The notes beneath the pieces are model-generated. The model was not told the DNA's origin, made no database searches, and was given only the letters and a program-made list of their open reading frames with translations. A DNA stretch of 64,000 nucleotides from JAITMY01 sp031553765 (GTDB lineage Bacteria > Bacteroidota > Bacteroidia > Bacteroidales > UBA932), in NCBI GenBank assembly GCA_031553765.1, contig JAVBKY010000005.1, positions 124,001 to 188,000 on the forward strand. Reading direction: 5' to 3'. Made by a program: the position numbers and the translations under genes. Below are positions 60,175 through 64,000 of this stretch, piece by piece (position 1 is the first letter of the stretch; each line of letters opens with the position of its first letter).

Positions 60175-61446
60175 ATGAATATTCTTCTTCTTGGTTCAGG
60201 TGGTCGCGAGCATGCGCTGGCATGGAAAATGAAGCAAAGCAAGCTGCTCACACAGCTGTTTATTGCACCAGGAAATCCCGGTACGGCACAGCTGGGCACT
60301 AACATTAACATCAATCCCAACGATTTTGCAGCGGTGAAAAGTACCGTGTTGCAAAATAAAATCGATATGGTGGTAGTGGGCCCGGAGGAGCCGTTGGTGC
60401 GTGGCGTATACGACTACTTTGAGGCTGATGCCGAACTGAAAAATATTCCGGTAATTGGCCCGTCGAAGGTGGGTGCGCAGCTGGAGGGTAGCAAGGATTT
60501 TGCCAAGCAGTTTATGGAAAAGTACGGCATTCCCACCGCGCGTTACAAATCGTTTACAAGTAAAAATGTGGCGGAAGGTTTTGCGTTTTTAGAATCGCTC
60601 AAACCTCCTTACGTGCTTAAGGCCGATGGTCTGGCTGCTGGTAAAGGTGTGCTGATTTTGGATGATTTGAACGAGGCTAAACAGCACCTGCAGGAAATGC
60701 TCAACGGTATGTTTGGAGAGTCGAGTGCTACCGTGGTGATTGAAGAGTTTTTGAGTGGGGTAGAGCTATCCGTTTTTGTTTTGACTGACGGAAAATCCTA
60801 CAAGATATTGCCCGAGGCCAAGGATTACAAACGTATTGGCGAAGGAGATACGGGGTTGAATACAGGTGGTATGGGCAGCGTTTCTCCGGTGCCATTTGCC
60901 ACGCCCGACTTTATGGAAAAAATACGCACGCGAGTTGTAGAACCTACAGTAAAAGGTTTGCAGGCAGAGAATATTACCTACAAAGGTTTCATATTTATAG
61001 GTTTGATAAATGTAGGTGGTGAGCCTATGGTAATTGAGTACAACGTGCGCATGGGCGACCCTGAAACCGAAAGCGTAATGCTTCGCCTTGATGCCGATTT
61101 GGTGGATTTGTTTGATGGTGTAGCTAAGGGTAATCTTGCTGAGCGCAAGTGTGCCATAGCGCAGCAGGCTGCTGCTTCGGTGGTATGCGTTAGCGGTGGC
61201 TACCCCGGCGATTATACAAAGGGTATTGCCATAACCGGATTGGAAAATGTGAACGGTAGCATTGCTTTTCATGCCGGTACACGCAGCAATGGTGGCGTGA
61301 TTGAAACGGCAGGAGGTCGTGTGGTGGTGGTTTCTTCTACCGCGGATACGCTGCAAAACGCTCTTGCAAAGTCGTATGCTGAGGTGGAGAAAATTTCCTA
61401 CGAGGGTAAATATTTCCGCAGGGATATAGGAAAGGATGTGATGTAG
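60175..61446 (+). CDS. purD: Phosphoribosylamine-glycine ligase
   Basis: 423 residues. It joins glycine to phosphoribosylamine, the step right after PurF. N-terminal domain LLLGSGGREHALAWKM. ATP-grasp core with PYVLKADGLAAGKGVLIL and FIGLINVGGEPMVIEYNVRM, then MGDPETE. The C-terminal domain ends EKISYEGKYFRRDIG. Length is normal. The start at 60175 follows a repeat with no Shine-Dalgarno site. An accessory region begins right after it. Confidence 0.96.
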   Translation: MNILLLGSGGREHALAWKMKQSKLLTQLFIAPGNPGTAQLGTNININPNDFAAVKSTVLQNKIDMVVVGPEEPLVRGVYDYFEADAELKNIPVIGPSKVGAQLEGSKDFAKQFMEKYGIPTARYKSFTSKNVAEGFAFLESLKPPYVLKADGLAAGKGVLILDDLNEAKQHLQEMLNGMFGESSATVVIEEFLSGVELSVFVLTDGKSYKILPEAKDYKRIGEGDTGLNTGGMGSVSPVPFATPDFMEKIRTRVVEPTVKGLQAENITYKGFIFIGLINVGGEPMVIEYNVRMGDPETESVMLRLDADLVDLFDGVAKGNLAERKCAIAQQAAASVVCVSGGYPGDYTKGIAITGLENVNGSIAFHAGTRSNGGVIETAGGRVVVVSSTADTLQNALAKSYAEVEKISYEGKYFRRDIGKDVM

Positions 61447-61454
61447 AAGTTGAA

Positions 61455-61683
61455 ACCCTCCGCTCGGCGGCATGTTGCTGCTGTTGCTGAGCGCAATTTG
61501 CAATTGCGCTCGAAATACTGTAGAATTTGTAATTCGGTGCATACCCAGGACGTTTCTTGTTGAATATTTTTTTCTCGCCCATATGCAGTTGTAAACCGCT
61601 TCGTGTAGCGGGCACGATTACCGGCCACGCTCAACCCTCATGCCGCCTTGCGGTGCAAATGAACATGCCGCTTAGCGGAGGGG
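61455..61683. repeat. GC-rich palindromic element A, about 230 bp
   Basis: Inverted ends: CCCTCCGCTCGGCGGCATGTT (given to 20 in parts: CCCTCCGCTCGG and CGGCATGTT) at 61455-61476 against AACATGCCGCTTAGCGGAG at 61662-61683. Inside are smaller hairpins, such as GCGCAATTTGCAATTGCGC and CCGCTTCGTGTAGCGG. No gene is seen within. It lies between purD and the first small lipoprotein gene and is more GC-rich than that gene. Confidence 0.75.
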
Positions 61684-61698
61684 CTACTGCACCAAGTA

Positions 61699-62190
61699 TT
61701 AGTTGCACGTAGTGTAGGGATTTCCACATAAATACTTAAACTCCACCCAACCCTTGATGCTCTTTTTATCTACTGTAATTTCTAAAAAAGCAAAGCCTTT
61801 ATATATGTCATACACTCGTCCCACATAAGATGTATATAAATAATTACAAGCGAGAGAGGTCGTGTCAGGATGTATGGACATTGGAATTCTAAGAGAGTCA
61901 TAATTTTGTACTGTCAATCCCAATTCTCCAGCCCTTATCCACACATCATTCAATGATAAATCGCTTATGCTGATTTCAAAATAATCTTTTCCCTTCCTCT
62001 TTACTTCCGCAATCCATCCACCCTCAGTATCTGAATCAAGTTTTTTATAATATTTACCGGGTTTTGAGTATATACTGATAGACTTTAAATCAATAGCGTG
62101 TGTATAAGCCTCGATATTGCTATAATGTGTTGTACATCCGTAGAATAAAAGTTGAGTCAGATAAATTATAGTAAAAATTCTTCTTTTCAT
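61699..62190 (-). CDS. Small lipoprotein, possible immunity protein
   Basis: 163 residues from the ATG at 62190. Lipoprotein signal with the Cys in LLFYGCTTHY. The body is mixed beta-rich (SISIYSKPGKYYKKLD, WIAEVKRKGKDYFEISI, KSIKGWVEFKYLCG) and could form an SH3-like fold, but I recognise no family. AT-rich against the GC-rich elements on both sides. It lies downstream of the Rhs tip and another lipoprotein, the place where immunity genes or orphan immunity genes sit. Confidence 0.65.
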   Translation of the reverse strand: MKRRIFTIIYLTQLLFYGCTTHYSNIEAYTHAIDLKSISIYSKPGKYYKKLDSDTEGGWIAEVKRKGKDYFEISISDLSLNDVWIRAGELGLTVQNYDSLRIPMSIHPDTTSLACNYLYTSYVGRVYDIYKGFAFLEITVDKKSIKGWVEFKYLCGNPYTTCN

Positions 62191-62543
62191 AATACAATTT
62201 ATTGTCGATTGATTCTCAAAAAAATATTTGATGATTTTCCTAACTGCTTTTCCACCTTTTTCCAATTCTGATTGCTACCACCCCGTTCGCTTTAGGCTGC
62301 AAGTGGCACGGATGTTCGGCCAAGGCTGTGCCTTGGTTGCTGTATCTGTGCTGGTTGCACCTGCAAGAACGAACAGCGGCCGCACGTAGCTACAGCCTTT
62401 TTTCGCACAACCCACGCATGTAGGCACAGCCTACCCCCATAGGCTGACGAAAGCAAAACTTCTTGTCGAACGCGGGTGCGTAACGTTACAGCCTTAGCTG
62501 AACGGGGTTTGCTTACCAGCCGCTGCGCACCCGCGTAGTAGTG
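62191..62543. other. Gap holding palindromic element B
   Basis: About 350 bp between two lipoprotein genes. The part near 62191-62278 is AT-rich and should hold the promoter of the downstream gene. The rest is GC-rich palindromic element B. No gene seen. Confidence 0.6.
62279..62534. repeat. GC-rich palindromic element B, about 250 bp
   Basis: ACCCCGTTCGCTTTAGGCTG (62280-62299) pairs with a right arm near 62488-62508 that ends GAACGGGGT. A second perfect pair, CGCGGGTGCG (62471-62480) and CGCACCCGCG (62525-62534), overlaps the right end. Inside are AAGGC and GCCTT pairings. Similar in size and place to element A but different in sequence. Confidence 0.72.
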
Positions 62544-63146
62544 CTACCAATACATTACCCAATACATTTTTTTCCAGCCCGTCGAATCTTGGTAAACTCC
62601 AATACCCCTCGAATAGCCATTTTTCCATTTACCTAAGCATAAGGGGCGTTCGGTAGTATTGGGTATTTTCCAAAAATCACCATATTGAGAGTCACAAAAT
62701 AGGATTTGCGAAAAATGCAACCCTGTCCTGTAGGTTACATAATTTATATCTGGAATGGGTATTTTCCCTTTTAATAAGGCATCTGTATCAAAAAGAGAGC
62801 AAAATGCAGTATCCTTAAATCCCAAATAAAAAGGAACATATTGGCTATAAATACTACTATCAATGTCCAGAGGTACCTCATCTTTGAGTATCAAAAAAGA
62901 ATCCCCTATTTTATTCTTCATTTTACTTAATGGAAGTTTTAACAAGTTCCCCTTCAATGACATTACGGAATCTAAAGAGTACTCCCTAGGGAAATGGGAA
63001 AACATATCCTTTATTGTATAATAATCATTTGCATTTTGCTGCATTTGATGCAACGCCTGATAATATTCTCTTTTATATGGGTAGTGTTGCTCACATGCAT
63101 AAAAAACAAAACAAATCAGCATTAAGAAAAAATTACTTCGTACCAT
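62544..63146 (-). CDS. Lipoprotein, candidate immunity protein of the Rhs toxin
   Basis: 200 residues. Signal MVRSNFFLMLICFVFYAC with the lipidated Cys at the end, then a helical stretch (YYQALHQMQQNANDYYTI) and a mixed alpha-beta body ending in WKKMYWVMYW. No family recognised. Its start overlaps the stop of the Rhs gene by 14 bp, so translation is coupled. A periplasm-facing lipoprotein made together with a polymorphic toxin is the usual layout for immunity. AT-rich. Function inferred from position. Confidence 0.68.
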   Translation of the reverse strand: MVRSNFFLMLICFVFYACEQHYPYKREYYQALHQMQQNANDYYTIKDMFSHFPREYSLDSVMSLKGNLLKLPLSKMKNKIGDSFLILKDEVPLDIDSSIYSQYVPFYLGFKDTAFCSLFDTDALLKGKIPIPDINYVTYRTGLHFSQILFCDSQYGDFWKIPNTTERPLCLGKWKNGYSRGIGVYQDSTGWKKMYWVMYW

Positions 63147-64000
63147 GTTGTATTCTAAAATTGTTTATAGTTGAATTATTATTCGGGTACTCCCCCCATG
63201 AATTATAAACTTGAGGGTTAGTATAATCATGGGTTCCTGAAATACCATTGGAGAAAGAGGCAAACTTATCCAAAAAATTGCACACCTTACTTGATGTATA
63301 TTTTGTAAATCTTCTATCTACTCTTTCTACACCTAAAAATGGATTAAAATCACCAGGTGTATTTCCCAATGTCCCAGATCTAGACTTTGTCGCACCCTTT
63401 TTAAAATACCCATACTTTTCGTTAATCTGCACTTTCTTTCCAAAGGTTATGGAAAGTTGTCTTCCACCTCCCATAGGATACTTACCTTCACTCTCCTTGG
63501 AGTATTCCGTATACTGCGTTGGCAACTTATCATATCCCTGATCACCCATAAACGACTCCGCTTCTCCGCCTCCCTCCAGCATCATGCTCATGGTAACATT
63601 AGTGGACATGCTGCCGTCCGTGAGGCTGCCGCTTGTGCTAGTGCTAATGTCGCCCCCATTTTGAGTAACCAGCTGCACATCGGAACCCGTAACCCCATCT
63701 TTTTGGGTAAACATACCATTCTTTCCAAAGTGATTCCAGTCCTCACCCGCCATTGCTCCTTTGCCTGCATCATTCTTACCCATGGCGCTATTATAGTACA
63801 CCGAACCGGTTTGCTCATTTTCATACCAATCCCTTCCATCCGGGTCAACTAGGCGCACAGGGTTATTATTGCAGTATACGTATGGGCTGGTGCTGTAGTA
63901 TCGCGCGGCATGAGGGTCAACAGAAAGAAATAGGCTTACCGTATGCGGTGCGAGTGTGGCAGTAGAAGTGTCGGGGGTAATGTTGCCCACAATCTTACTG
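63133..64000 (-). CDS. Rhs-family polymorphic toxin, C-terminal part (cut by window edge)
   Basis: The frame runs open to the right edge, with 289 residues visible. Rhs-repeat core end: LFLSVDPHAARYYSTSPYVY, then CNNNPVRLVDPDGRDWY. The part after DPDGRD is the variable tip of about 230 residues, first glycine- and serine-rich (GGDISTSTSGSLTDGSMST), then more basic (KKGATKSRSGTLG). I recognise no known toxin domain in the tip. A lipoprotein gene overlaps its stop. The visible start GTG at 63990 is only an internal codon; the true start is beyond the window. Confidence 0.85.
   Translation of the reverse strand, partial: SKIVGNITPDTSTATLAPHTVSLFLSVDPHAARYYSTSPYVYCNNNPVRLVDPDGRDWYENEQTGSVYYNSAMGKNDAGKGAMAGEDWNHFGKNGMFTQKDGVTGSDVQLVTQNGGDISTSTSGSLTDGSMSTNVTMSMMLEGGGEAESFMGDQGYDKLPTQYTEYSKESEGKYPMGGGRQLSITFGKKVQINEKYGYFKKGATKSRSGTLGNTPGDFNPFLGVERVDRRFTKYTSSKVCNFLDKFASFSNGISGTHDYTNPQVYNSWGEYPNNNSTINNFRIQHGTK

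Noticed and set aside
1..64000. CRISPR array
   Set aside because: No run of evenly spaced direct repeats with unique spacers was seen. All repeats found are inverted or short tandem.

Overview
The window is a gene-dense stretch of a Bacteroidota chromosome, most likely an uncultured member of the Bacteroidales. The signs are the TAnnTTTG-type -7 promoter element in front of many genes, the near absence of Shine-Dalgarno sites, the long bacteroidete forms of IspG and PurF, the gliding and type IX secretion genes gldD and gldE, a type IX sorting-tail protein, and several outer-membrane barrel and lipoprotein genes. Both window edges cut genes: ileS on the left and an Rhs-family gene on the right.

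Layout. 1-9.3 kb: ileS (partial), an iron-sulfur protein, an MsbA-like ABC exporter, a glycosyltransferase, gltX, an acetate/succinate transporter, a DsbD-like thiol reductase and an MmcQ/YjbR protein. 9.3-20.4 kb: manC, recX, a DUF2007 protein, prmC, ribD, dnaA, hslR, pth, rplY, prs, engB and the purF-type amidotransferase. 20.4-30.8 kb: two outer-membrane proteins, miaA, a large secreted leucine-rich-repeat protein, an HldE-type kinase, mscL, mtaB, rsmA and a phosphopantetheinyl transferase. 30.8-42.3 kb: gldD-gldE, a large lipoprotein, a small barrel protein, ispG, and the translation cluster rplM-rpsI-rpsB-tsf-pyrH, then rnhB. 42.3-53.5 kb: a YitT protein, leuS, a stand-alone sorting-tail protein, tRNA-Arg(CCG), the hexuronate genes uxuA and an SDR reductase, an LVIVD lipoprotein with a barrel protein, and an ECF sigma factor with a putative two-membrane partner. 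53.7-61.4 kb: pepT, miaB, ctpA, a dCMP deaminase, a SufT-type protein, queG and purD. 61.4-64 kb: accessory region with the 3' end of an Rhs polymorphic toxin gene, two small lipoprotein genes in immunity position, and two GC-rich palindromic elements.

The most unusual property is the density and variety of short palindromic (REP/MITE-like) repeats. At least ten kinds lie between genes, and some lie in frame inside essential genes: leuS, ispG, prmC and mtaB each seem to encode a peptide derived from a repeat. leuS also carries a separate, AT-rich insertion of about 108 codons just before the KMSKS region, whose predicted alpha-beta order and charged residues resemble a PD-(D/E)XK / DUF559-like nuclease fold. 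A third repeat type sits sense-oriented directly before the start codons of pyrH, purD and pepT. No transposase that could move these repeats is present in the window.

All assignments come from reading the sequence. Family names rest on recognised motifs and lengths, not on searches.
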